This document shows positions 46,016 to 54,768 of a stretch of DNA of 64,000 nt, piece by piece. The notes below the pieces were generated by a model that was given only the letters and a program-made list of their open reading frames with translations, searched no databases and was not told where the DNA came from. The stretch lies in the NCBI GenBank assembly GCA_965234545.1, contig OZ248348.1:1612001-1676000 (forward strand), read 5' to 3'. The position numbers and the translations under genes are program-made. Position 1 is the first letter of the stretch; each line of letters opens with the position of its first letter. Origin of the DNA: Methylotenera sp965234545. GTDB taxonomy: Bacteria; Pseudomonadota; Gammaproteobacteria; Burkholderiales; Methylophilaceae.

Positions 46016-47323
46016 ATGAAACCCAGCTTACCGCAGCGACTTAATAGCAAGCTGGCTCCTGGTCTGCAAACTGCCATACATAAGCCACGCGCCGCCTACG
46101 CCAAACAGCGCTACAACACGCCGCTGTTTGTGGCCTATGAAATGTTCGATGCATTTAGACGCCATAACACCCTCAGCCTCTCCGCCTCGCTGTCTTTTTA
46201 TGCCATGTTCGCCTTGATTCCACTGGTGCTGTTGTTATTCTTTTTACTTAGCCAACTGGTCTTCAGCTCAGACTACGCCACCGTCAAACTGGCCATCATC
46301 ATGGGCAATTTATTGCCGAAATTTAGCAGCGCCATCATGCTGGAGGTCTACAACACGGCACAGCAAAAAGTCGCCTGGGGTGCCGCCGGCTTGTTTGTTT
46401 TGCTGTGGGCCGTTACGCCATTGGCTAGCGCCATGCGCGCTGCTTTTTACACCATAGCCAGCCTGGCCGAAGCGCCGTCTTTTATACACCGCAAAGTTAA
46501 AGACGTGCTCACCGTGATTGCCATGCTGCTGCTGTTCTTCTTGTTTACCTTTGCCGGGCTCATGTTAGAAAAAGTCATCGCTTTTTTAGCCAGCAATCAC
46601 CCTTACCTGGCCTACGACACGGTCGCCGCGATTGGCTCCTTAATCCTCACCACCCTGCTCATCACGGCTTTTTATTTGGCCTTCTTTCCAGCTCGCCTTT
46701 ATATAAGGCATATATTGATAGGCGCATTATTCACCGCCGTGCTGTGGTTGCTCATGCGCCCTGCCTTCACTTTGTTTCTGTCGCTCAATGAATCGTATGG
46801 CTCTATTTTTGGCAGCATGAAAAACCTATTCATTTCCATTACCTGGCTGTACTTTAACTTTGCCGTGTTTTTATTGGGCACAGAACTGGTCGCCACCTTA
46901 CGCAAAAAAGACGTGCTGATATTAAAAAGTTTGTTTGCGGTCGAGCCCGGCCAACAATCAGTTGAGGCCAAGGCCAATTATTTAGAAAATTTAATGCAAC
47001 GCTTCGGCAAAACTTACCAACAAGGCGAAACGGTTTTCAGCCTAGGCGACGCCAGTCGCAACCTGCACTACTTGGTGCGCGGCCAAGTGCATCTAAAAAA
47101 ACAAGGCACCGTGTTGCGCACGGTTGAAGCCGACGAGTATTTTGGTGAAATGGCCTTGCTGTCTAACCTGCCGACCATCGCCGATGCCATAGTCAGCTCG
47201 GACAGTGCAGACGTCATCACCATCTACCCAGAAAACATAGAAACGCTGCTATTAGACGAACCCAAAGTAGCCATGAAATTTTTACGGCAATTGGCCACGC
47301 GATTACAAATGCGCGACAACTAG
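46016..47323 (+). CDS. YihY/BrkB membrane protein fused to a cNMP-binding-like domain
   Basis: The 435-residue protein has an N-terminal YihY/BrkB domain with about six membrane segments (residues 50-300; LSASLSFYAMFALIPL, ESYGSIFGSMK) and a C-terminal cyclic-nucleotide-binding-like domain (about 320-433) with FSLGDASRNLHYLVRGQV and FGEMALL. The position where the family has the phosphate-binding arginine (P-R-A/T-A) reads PTIADA, so cAMP binding is probably lost. The domain may sense something else or be structural. The role of YihY proteins is unclear; they are not RNase BN. Confidence 0.88.
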   Translation: MKPSLPQRLNSKLAPGLQTAIHKPRAAYAKQRYNTPLFVAYEMFDAFRRHNTLSLSASLSFYAMFALIPLVLLLFFLLSQLVFSSDYATVKLAIIMGNLLPKFSSAIMLEVYNTAQQKVAWGAAGLFVLLWAVTPLASAMRAAFYTIASLAEAPSFIHRKVKDVLTVIAMLLLFFLFTFAGLMLEKVIAFLASNHPYLAYDTVAAIGSLILTTLLITAFYLAFFPARLYIRHILIGALFTAVLWLLMRPAFTLFLSLNESYGSIFGSMKNLFISITWLYFNFAVFLLGTELVATLRKKDVLILKSLFAVEPGQQSVEAKANYLENLMQRFGKTYQQGETVFSLGDASRNLHYLVRGQVHLKKQGTVLRTVEADEYFGEMALLSNLPTIADAIVSSDSADVITIYPENIETLLLDEPKVAMKFLRQLATRLQMRDN

Positions 47324-47371
47324 TTTTATTTTAGAATAGGCGTAACTCAAGCCCCTTTAACGACAATTATC

Positions 47372-48904
47372 ATGGCCAAACAATCAACCCCTACGCACGC
47401 GCAACCCAGCCAAATGGAAATCAACCCACTGCTGGCGCTGCTTAATGCCGGCCAACTTGAACAATCCGTGGCCGCCGCAAAAAAACTGCTGCCGCGCTAC
47501 CCGCATGCTTTTATCTTGCACCATGTTCTTGGCATAGCCCAAGATGGCTTAATGCAATACGCCGATGCCGTCCTGAGTTATAAAAAAGCCTTGTCCATAC
47601 ACCCTAATAGCCCGGAGCTGCACTTTAATTTGGCCATCGCCTTAGGCAACCTAGGTGAGTTGACCGAGGCAGAAAGCCATTATCGGCAAACCATTAGCCT
47701 GCAACCGCAATTCTTTGAAGCCTATGCCAATTTAGGCACGCTCTTACAAAAACAAGGCCAATTGGCTGACGCCATCGCCCATTACCGAAAAGCATTAAGC
47801 ATTAACGAAGATGCCAGAGGGCACTTTAATTTGGGCACGGCCTTGCGCGACGAAGGCAAATTGGACGACGCAATTACGCATTTCAAGCGTGCCATAGCGC
47901 TGTTTCCCAATTACACCGATGCGCATAATTACTTGGGCGAATGCTTGCGCGACCAAGGCAACATGGAAGACGCCATCAAAAGCTACTTAGACGCCTTGCA
48001 ACTCAACCCGAATCACCCAGGCGCTAACTACAACATGGGGGAATTCCTATACTTAGCCGGTCGCTTTGATGAAGCCGTGAGTCATTTTGAAACATCGCAA
48101 TTAGACGATTGGCAAGAGCGCGCCTTGTATTGCACTTACAAGGCCGAGCATTTCGACGAATTCAAAACAAAATTGGATGCCATGGTTCGCACCCAGAAAA
48201 AACACAATGCGCCACTGCTGGCCACATTATCCAGCCACTACGCCACCAATTTTGGGGTGGATGACCCGTATAACTTTTGCAAAAACGGCTTTGATTTCGT
48301 TTACCAAAAAAGCATAGAAGAACTGGCTAGACCTAACAGCCCATTCCTAAAAGACTTGCTTAATGACATAGAAAATACCGCCATCGAAGTGCGCGCGCAA
48401 GGCATGATCATCAACGGCAAACAATCGGCCGGCAATTTATTCAAACGGCCAGAAGCGTCCTTTAGAAAACTGGGTGAGATTGTCAGACAAGAATTTTTAA
48501 ACTACAAAAACCAATTTGCTGGGGCCGATTGCGAATTGATCAAATCGTTTCCGCAAGAATTGGAATTCACCAGCTCTTGGTACGTGAGGTTGCGCCGCGG
48601 TGGTTATGTCGATAGGCACATTCATGAAGTGGGATGGATCAGCGGTGCGGTGTATTTGGTGTTGCCCACCGACAAAAAAGACCCGCTAGAAGGCTGCTTT
48701 GAATACGGCTTACACGGGGACAATTACCCACAAAAACACAGCAATTTCCCGGTTGGTATCGCTAGCCCCAAAGTCGGCGACATCGTGCTGTTCCCCTCGT
48801 CTTTGTTCCACCGCACCATTCCGTTCAACTCAAACGAAGAGCGCATCTGCATCGCTTTTGACCTCAAGCCCGACGGCGACATCTTCGTGCGCTCTAGCTA
48901 TTAG
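47372..48904 (+). CDS. TPR protein with C-terminal putative 2OG-Fe(II) oxygenase domain
   Basis: The 510-residue protein has about six to seven tetratricopeptide repeats (residues 15-240; for example LHFNLAIALGNLGELTEAESHY). A C-terminal domain like the putative 2-oxoglutarate/Fe(II) oxygenases (PF13759 type) follows: RHIHEVGWISGAVYLVLP, GDIVLFPSSLFHRTIPF and a later Arg. H in RHIH and H in LFHRT are likely metal ligands. The substrate is unknown; TPRs suggest a protein target. There is no signal peptide. Confidence 0.85.
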   Translation: MAKQSTPTHAQPSQMEINPLLALLNAGQLEQSVAAAKKLLPRYPHAFILHHVLGIAQDGLMQYADAVLSYKKALSIHPNSPELHFNLAIALGNLGELTEAESHYRQTISLQPQFFEAYANLGTLLQKQGQLADAIAHYRKALSINEDARGHFNLGTALRDEGKLDDAITHFKRAIALFPNYTDAHNYLGECLRDQGNMEDAIKSYLDALQLNPNHPGANYNMGEFLYLAGRFDEAVSHFETSQLDDWQERALYCTYKAEHFDEFKTKLDAMVRTQKKHNAPLLATLSSHYATNFGVDDPYNFCKNGFDFVYQKSIEELARPNSPFLKDLLNDIENTAIEVRAQGMIINGKQSAGNLFKRPEASFRKLGEIVRQEFLNYKNQFAGADCELIKSFPQELEFTSSWYVRLRRGGYVDRHIHEVGWISGAVYLVLPTDKKDPLEGCFEYGLHGDNYPQKHSNFPVGIASPKVGDIVLFPSSLFHRTIPFNSNEERICIAFDLKPDGDIFVRSSY

Positions 48905-48914
48905 CTGAACTGAC

Positions 48915-49124
48915 TTAGTTTGGCTCGTCCGCTTTATGCCACAATTTGGCGGTGCCAAAAAGCAAATAATTTAATACCGCAATCGCCAAATAACAAAAAG
49001 CGATGCTGTAGATAAAATCGACTAATGGTAATGAGTGGGCCAACACGTAAACAAAGCCACCCACCAACAACACGCTAACCGCCACGGTCAGACTGTTGGC
49101 TACTTTTTTTAATAACACTTTCAT
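48915..49124 (-). CDS. Small two-pass membrane protein, unknown
   Basis: A 69-residue protein starting MKVLLKKVANSL with GGAGGGG upstream; an in-frame ATG 13 codons earlier lacks a ribosome site. Two hydrophobic segments at about 9-31 and 36-58 and a charged tail are all that can be said. It is convergent with the TPR gene. Confidence 0.6.
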   Translation of the reverse strand: MKVLLKKVANSLTVAVSVLLVGGFVYVLAHSLPLVDFIYSIAFCYLAIAVLNYLLFGTAKLWHKADEPN

Positions 49125-49301
49125 ACTGCCCCTCCGTGCCGCTGAACGGCCAAATCGATGCACTAGTATAGCGCTTTGCCATAGCGATTAAGCCATTAAA
49201 TTACGCACAAGCTCAACTGCATGAGGGCTGCGAATTACTTATAAAATAAAGTATATTCAATGAGTTAGTATGGGTGTAAACTGATTTTTCAATCAGCCGT
49301 C

Positions 49302-51065
49302 GTGACGAAATCCTATGATAGTAGTCCAGCTTATTACTTGCAGGCTACCCAGATGACTGCGCATGAGCACAGCCCTCTGCTAGGCGAGCTTATGCTTAAA
49401 AAAGGGCTGATTAGCCACGATCAATTGCGCATAGCCTTAACCGAACAAGCTGAAACCGGCTTAAGTCTGGGCCATCAAATAACAAATTTAGGCTTCGTTA
49501 GTGCCACCACCATGCGAGACATAGTCGCTAACAGCCAAGGGCATGGCAGCATAGACCTGACCAACTTGGCCGCCGACCAAGAAGCCTTAAACTTAGTCCC
49601 GCAAACCCTTGCACGCCAACACCACATCCTGCCAGTGGCCTACCAAACCGACAGCGATACCCTCACTTTGGCCATGGCCGATACGTTTAATTTGCCCGCC
49701 TTGGATCAATTACGCGCCACCTTTACGCTGCCTATCAAAATTCAACCCTTATTGGCCGAGCAAGGACAACTTGAGGAGTGTATCGATCAGTTTTATGGCT
49801 ACGAATTATCGGTCGACGGTATTTTGCACGAGATTGAAACGGGTGAAATCGATTACACCAGCATGCACGCTGGGCGCGATGCCTACACCCACCCCATAGT
49901 GCGTTTAGTCGGCGCACTATTAATGGACGCGGTCAAACATAATGCCTCCGACATCCACTTCGAGCCAGAACCGGCATTTTTACGCATCCGCTACCGAGTA
50001 GATGGCGTGTTGCAACAAATTCGCAGCTTGCACAAACGTTATTGGGGCGCCATTGCCGTGCGCCTTAAAGTGATGAGCGGTTTGAATATTGCTGAAACGC
50101 GCTCCCCTCAAGACGGCCGTCTAAGCATGCATTTATGTGGCCGCCCTATAGACTTTAGGGTCTCCAGCCACCCTACCTTGCATGGTGAAAACATCGTGCT
50201 ACGCATATTGGATAGGGAAAAATCCATTATGCCTATAGATCAATTAGGCCTTAGTCAGGCGCATTTAGCCGAATTAAGCCACACCATGAACCGGCCAGAA
50301 GGCATCGTTATTTTTACCGGCCCAACCGGCAGCGGCAAAACAACCATGCTTTATTCTTTGTTGTCACTGGTCAATACCGAGGCGGTCAATATCATGACCT
50401 TGGAAGATCCGGTCGAATACCCGGTGAGCATGATGCGGCAAACTTCAGTGACGGAAGCCAATAAAGTCGATTTTGCCAATGGCATACGCTCCATTATGCG
50501 GCAAGACCCCGACATTATTTTAGTAGGGGAAATCCGCGATGAAGACACCGCCAGCATGGCTTTTAGGGCCGCCATGACTGGCCATCAAGTTTTTACTACC
50601 TTGCATACCAATTCGGCGCTAGGGGTGTTCTCTAGGTTATACGACATAGGCGTGTTACCCGACATCTTGGCCGGCAATATTATTGCCGTGGTCGCACAAC
50701 GCTTAGTCCGAACGCTGTGCCCGCGCTGCAAAACACCGCATCAGCCTAGCGACGCTGAAAGGGCACTTTTAAAGATGACCGATGCGGACAAACACATTGT
50801 ATTTAAAGCAGTGGGTTGCGATGCCTGTTTGCAAAAAGGTTACCGTGGGCGTATGGCCATCATGGAAATGCTGCGCATAGACAGCGAAATGGATAGCTTG
50901 ATTGCCCGACGCGCGCATTTAGATGAATTAGAAAAAATGGCACGCAACAAAGGCTTTATCACACTGGCTGAAGACGGCATCGCCAGGGTGTTAGCCGGCC
51001 ATACCAGCCTCGCCGAGCTGATGCGGGTGGTAGACCTGGCCAAGCAAAGCCGGGCCGCAGCATGA
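49302..51065 (+). CDS. GspE/PilB/MshE-type assembly ATPase
   Basis: A 587-residue ATPase that would power a type IV filament or type II secretion machine. An N-terminal MshEN-like domain (about 25-160: LLGELMLKKGLIS, LGHQITNLGF) is followed by the N2 domain, Walker A GPTGSGKTT (340-348), Walker B DPDIILVGEIRDEDTA, the His-box TGHQVFTTLHTN, and the tetracysteine zinc motif CPRC...CDAC. MshEN domains can bind cyclic di-GMP, but the leading Arg of the motif is Leu here. The start is a GTG at 49302 without a clear ribosome site; ATG at codon 18 is an alternative. It overlaps the next gene by four bases. Confidence 0.93.
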   Translation: MTKSYDSSPAYYLQATQMTAHEHSPLLGELMLKKGLISHDQLRIALTEQAETGLSLGHQITNLGFVSATTMRDIVANSQGHGSIDLTNLAADQEALNLVPQTLARQHHILPVAYQTDSDTLTLAMADTFNLPALDQLRATFTLPIKIQPLLAEQGQLEECIDQFYGYELSVDGILHEIETGEIDYTSMHAGRDAYTHPIVRLVGALLMDAVKHNASDIHFEPEPAFLRIRYRVDGVLQQIRSLHKRYWGAIAVRLKVMSGLNIAETRSPQDGRLSMHLCGRPIDFRVSSHPTLHGENIVLRILDREKSIMPIDQLGLSQAHLAELSHTMNRPEGIVIFTGPTGSGKTTMLYSLLSLVNTEAVNIMTLEDPVEYPVSMMRQTSVTEANKVDFANGIRSIMRQDPDIILVGEIRDEDTASMAFRAAMTGHQVFTTLHTNSALGVFSRLYDIGVLPDILAGNIIAVVAQRLVRTLCPRCKTPHQPSDAERALLKMTDADKHIVFKAVGCDACLQKGYRGRMAIMEMLRIDSEMDSLIARRAHLDELEKMARNKGFITLAEDGIARVLAGHTSLAELMRVVDLAKQSRAAA

Positions 51066-52267
51066 CGGCCTTTACCTACAAAGCAGTCAATGCAATGGGC
51101 CGTTCGGCCAGCGGGCAAATGCATGCAGAAAATGAATCCGATCTGGAAATCCGCTTAACGCGCCAGGGTTTAGATTTAATAAGTTGTCGCGTTCCTAGCA
51201 ACAACTTAGCTTATTTCAATCGCAACAAAATTCGAGCTAAGGACTTGCTCCTATTTTGTTTTCAAATGCATCAGCTAAGTCATGCCGGCTTGCCTTTACT
51301 AAGTTGCCTCAGTGAATTGCAAACCGGCCATGACAACCCTCATTTCCAGCAAGTGATTGCATCTTTGTCTGCCGAACTGGAGGCAGGCAAAACCTTATCG
51401 CAAGCGATGGCCCATCACCCCAAGGCGTTTAATAAGGTGTTCATCAGCTTGGTGCATGCAGGCGAACAAACTGGCCAATTGCCCTTGGTGTTTAATGAGC
51501 TATTTTGTACTTTACGCTGGCAAAACGACTTAATGACGCAGGCAAAAAAACTGCTGGCCTACCCGATTTTTGTCGCCCTTGTGGTCCTATCAACCGTCAC
51601 TTTTTTAATGACCTACTTAGTGCCACAAATGGCCGCGTTTTTACAAAACATGGGGCAAAGTTTACCGCTGAATACCCGCTTGTTAATTGCCTTGGCTGAT
51701 ACATTGGCGGCTTATTGGTTGCTATTAATCAGCCTGCCCATATTGGGGTTGATCGCGTTCAGCTTGCTCATTCAACGCAGTCCGGTTTTGCGCTATCGAT
51801 ACGACCAATTAAAACTGCAATTGCCTATCACCGGGCCCATATTACAAAAAATCATCATGGCCAGATTTAGCCGCTATTTTGCCCTGATGTACCAAGCCGG
51901 CATCCCTATATTGGATGCCATACAAATCAGCCAAGGCTTGGTGGGTAATCAAGTAATAGCGAACAGCCTAGTCCAAGTGCATGCCGACATAAGCGGGGGC
52001 GAGGCCATGAGTGACAGTTTTAATAATGCCGGGCTATTCCCTAAATTAGTGGTGCGCATGATCAAAGTCGGCGAAAGCACAGGCGGCCTAGATAAATCAC
52101 TGTTCACCATCAGCGAATTTTACGATCAAGAAGTGCGTGACGCGATGCAAAGCTTATTAAAACTCATTGAGCCGCTGCTCACTGTTTTATTGGGCAGCCT
52201 ATTGGGTTTCATTATGTACTCGGTTTTGGGGCCGGTTTATGACTCATTTAGCACACTTAAAATTTAA
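51062..52267 (+). CDS. GspF/PilC/MshG-type inner-membrane platform protein
   Basis: A 401-residue protein with two GspF domains (about 65-190 and 270-392) and three membrane segments (about 167-190, 217-237, 370-392). FCFQMHQLSHAGLPLL and MARFSRYFALMYQAGIPI are typical. It forms the rotor or platform moved by the ATPase. Start and ATPase stop overlap as ATGA. Confidence 0.95.
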   Translation: MTAFTYKAVNAMGRSASGQMHAENESDLEIRLTRQGLDLISCRVPSNNLAYFNRNKIRAKDLLLFCFQMHQLSHAGLPLLSCLSELQTGHDNPHFQQVIASLSAELEAGKTLSQAMAHHPKAFNKVFISLVHAGEQTGQLPLVFNELFCTLRWQNDLMTQAKKLLAYPIFVALVVLSTVTFLMTYLVPQMAAFLQNMGQSLPLNTRLLIALADTLAAYWLLLISLPILGLIAFSLLIQRSPVLRYRYDQLKLQLPITGPILQKIIMARFSRYFALMYQAGIPILDAIQISQGLVGNQVIANSLVQVHADISGGEAMSDSFNNAGLFPKLVVRMIKVGESTGGLDKSLFTISEFYDQEVRDAMQSLLKLIEPLLTVLLGSLLGFIMYSVLGPVYDSFSTLKI

Positions 52268-52301
52268 CATGCCCCTCTCAATCAGGACTGTTGAGTAAAC
52301 C

Positions 52302-53822
52302 ATGCTTAACAATAAGGCTGCTAAATTAATAGTGTGCGTCAATCATCAGCAGTTATTGGCGGGCTATTGGCTGGGCAATCAATTGCAAAGCCATTTTTTG
52401 TTTAAGGATGATGAAGCAGGCCATTTAGGCTGCGCTAGCCTACTGGAAAAATACCGCCATTGCCCGGTGTATTTGATTGCCGATGCGCGCGAAGAAGATT
52501 ACCGCCTAGCCAATCTACCGCATACTTCAGGCAAAACCAAACGCGCGCTACTGTTGCGTAAACTCAATCAATTTTATCGAGGCCTGGCTTTTCGAACAGC
52601 CATCTACCGTCACCGCCACAAGGAACAGCGGCAAGATGACTGCTACCTATTTTTTGCCATCAACAACGATAGTTTTCTACAAAACTGGTTGTCCCTGATA
52701 CAGGCTGCCAACTGCTTGCTGGTGGGCATATACCCGATTGCCTTGCTTAGCAGCCTATTGCACCAAGAGGCGTTAAGCAAATTAGGCGAGCCGCACCGTG
52801 TGTTATGCGAGCAGCTTAGCTGTGGATTAAGGCAAAGTTATTTTTATCAAGGTCAACTGCAATTCAGTCGTTTTGTAGCTAGCCCACGCTTGCAGACAGC
52901 CCATGGATTCTATCAAGACGAATGGGAGAAAATGCGTCGCTATTTACTCGGTCAACATTTAATAGAAGCCGACAGCCCATTGCAGCTGATCTTGGTTCTG
53001 ACGCCAGAAACACTTATTGACCCAGCCAGCCTTAGACTAGAACAAAACCAGCCTGCCCAACTGATTAGCTACCTAGAGTATGCTAAAACCAAGCAGTTAG
53101 CTGCAAAGCTAATCTCTACGGCGCCGGAATTACTGCACATGCAGTTAATCGCTAGTGGTCAATTGGTAGCCAACCTTGCAAACGACAGCCTGCTCAAACC
53201 CTATCAAACACAACGGCTTAAAAATCGATTGCATAGGCTGACAGGCGCCATGGCATGCTTGGGGTTGATAGGGGCTGCCTTGCTTTTTTACCAAGGCGCT
53301 AAGGATCAATCCACCCTGCAGAAAAACGCGACTCAAATGGCCGCCGTGCAAGCGCAAATCCAACACTATGAGCAGCAATGGCCAGCCAAGCTACCCGCAG
53401 CCAGTCAAATCAAATCTGCCGTTTTACTGGATTTGGCTTTAATAAAAATAAGCCATTCCCCGCGCCGTGCTATGCAAACGCTCAGTGCAGCCCTAGATGA
53501 ATCGCCTGCCATACAGCTTAATCAATTGACGTGGCAGGTCAATCCAGAAAAGCCGATGAATGAACAAGAAACCGCCTTAATTAGCGTTGAAGTTATCGGT
53601 GATGCCGTGGCCAATCAACAGGACTTCTTGTTAGCCAACTTCATTAGGAAATTAAAAAGCCAAGCCATGGTGGACAAGGTTAGCCTGCTAAGCATGCCAG
53701 CCAAAGCCAGTTTAATGACGGGTAACACCTTAGACGAAAAACCGGTTTTTCACCGCCCAGAATTCAAGCTAAAAATTGATTTAAAGCCTGTTCAGATGGC
53801 ACCGCTATCGGGGGAAAAGTAA
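52302..53822 (+). CDS. GspL/MshI-like assembly protein (cytoplasmic domain, one membrane helix, periplasmic domain)
   Basis: The 506-residue protein is not recognised by motif, but its layout is that of GspL or a PilM-PilN fusion such as MshI: about 310 cytoplasmic residues, one membrane helix at about 313-330, a short coiled coil, then a periplasmic domain of about 150 residues. Position after the platform gene and before a PilO-like gene supports this. It would link the ATPase to the periplasmic parts. The assignment rests on topology and context. Confidence 0.6.
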   Translation: MLNNKAAKLIVCVNHQQLLAGYWLGNQLQSHFLFKDDEAGHLGCASLLEKYRHCPVYLIADAREEDYRLANLPHTSGKTKRALLLRKLNQFYRGLAFRTAIYRHRHKEQRQDDCYLFFAINNDSFLQNWLSLIQAANCLLVGIYPIALLSSLLHQEALSKLGEPHRVLCEQLSCGLRQSYFYQGQLQFSRFVASPRLQTAHGFYQDEWEKMRRYLLGQHLIEADSPLQLILVLTPETLIDPASLRLEQNQPAQLISYLEYAKTKQLAAKLISTAPELLHMQLIASGQLVANLANDSLLKPYQTQRLKNRLHRLTGAMACLGLIGAALLFYQGAKDQSTLQKNATQMAAVQAQIQHYEQQWPAKLPAASQIKSAVLLDLALIKISHSPRRAMQTLSAALDESPAIQLNQLTWQVNPEKPMNEQETALISVEVIGDAVANQQDFLLANFIRKLKSQAMVDKVSLLSMPAKASLMTGNTLDEKPVFHRPEFKLKIDLKPVQMAPLSGEK

Positions 53823-53824
53823 GC

Positions 53825-54466
53825 ATGCCTATCATGAAGCAAGGTCGACTAAGCCTATCGATAAATCTGCTTTTTTTAGGGCTGATTTTCATCGTGCTAA
53901 TTTTCTTATTGGGCTGGATGAATCACTATAGGGAGCAACAAGCCCAAGCCCTAGCCATACAAAAAAGCAGCCTGGCGCTAGCCAAACAAACTTTAAAAAA
54001 AGTAAAAAATGATTTGGCCGTGTTGGCAGAATACGGCCCGCATTATGCCATTTTGCTTGATCGAGCAAAGCGCCATGAAGGCTTGCTTAATCCTAGCAAT
54101 AGCCAGGCTTGGATAAGCCAATTGCAAGCGCAGCAAAAAACCCTACAGCTATTTAACATAGGTTACAGCATGGATTTGACTCAGCCCTCAAAGCCAACAT
54201 TTATCAGCGCCTATGCCAACTTGCCTGTCAGACTAAGTGCCATCAGCTTGGATTTTGACATGCTGCATGAAGAGGATTTACTGCAACTCACCGATGCACT
54301 AGCTGCAGACCAATCCGCTGTGATTATTTGGCGCGATTGCGAAATAACAAGACTCTATCCAGGGCCTTGGTCTAGCAATCAACTCAAGGCCAATTTACAC
54401 AGCAAATGCCGATTAGACGGCCTCAGCATGGACAAGCTGTTAGCTAGGCAAGGCATGCTGCCATGA
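53825..54466 (+). CDS. PilO/GspM/MshJ-like assembly protein
   Basis: A 213-residue bitopic protein: short cytoplasmic tail, membrane helix at about 15-36, a coiled-coil stretch (37-75) and a periplasmic domain. Size and topology match PilO/GspM/MshJ. It starts two bases after the previous stop and overlaps the next gene as ATGA. No sequence signature proves the family. Confidence 0.6.
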   Translation: MPIMKQGRLSLSINLLFLGLIFIVLIFLLGWMNHYREQQAQALAIQKSSLALAKQTLKKVKNDLAVLAEYGPHYAILLDRAKRHEGLLNPSNSQAWISQLQAQQKTLQLFNIGYSMDLTQPSKPTFISAYANLPVRLSAISLDFDMLHEEDLLQLTDALAADQSAVIIWRDCEITRLYPGPWSSNQLKANLHSKCRLDGLSMDKLLARQGMLP

Positions 54467-54768
54467 ATAGCCGCTGGCTAATGATTAAGCTAGCGCTATG
54501 CCTATGTATGCTTTTCCCAAGCGCACCGGTATTGGCGACGCCATTGGGACGGTTGTTCAGCCTAGCCAGTGAGCGCCAAAAACTGGACGCCTTACGCATT
54601 ACCAACAAGCACACTCCTGCAATTAAGCAAAAATCCAGCAGCACATTGGCCACGCCAAGTTTTCAGGCAAAGTTGGGCAAAGATGAGGACGACGCAAGCC
54701 TAGCTGACAATGATGAAAAGGATGACGGCATCGAAGACTCAGGGGAGATCAACGATGAGGATGAGTAA
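54463..54768 (+). CDS. Small exported protein with acidic tail, MshK-like position
   Basis: A 101-residue protein with a signal peptide (about 26 residues, ending LAT), the segment GRLFSLASERQKLDALR, and a very acidic C-terminus (about 12 Asp/Glu in the last 30 residues). GRLF-x5-R-x3-D is a pattern I associate with small proteins encoded in type IV pilus-like loci; the function is unknown. Its last 14 bases overlap the following pseudopilin gene. Confidence 0.65.
   Translation: MNSRWLMIKLALCLCMLFPSAPVLATPLGRLFSLASERQKLDALRITNKHTPAIKQKSSSTLATPSFQAKLGKDEDDASLADNDEKDDGIEDSGEINDEDE

Noticed and set aside
46016..47323. Annotation as ribonuclease BN
   Set aside because: The YihY/BrkB family was once mislabelled RNase BN; the true RNase BN is a metallo-beta-lactamase protein, and no nuclease motif is present.
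53145..53378. Minus-strand frame inside the GspL-like gene
   Set aside because: No ribosome site; the plus-strand gene is part of a tight operon with consistent topology.
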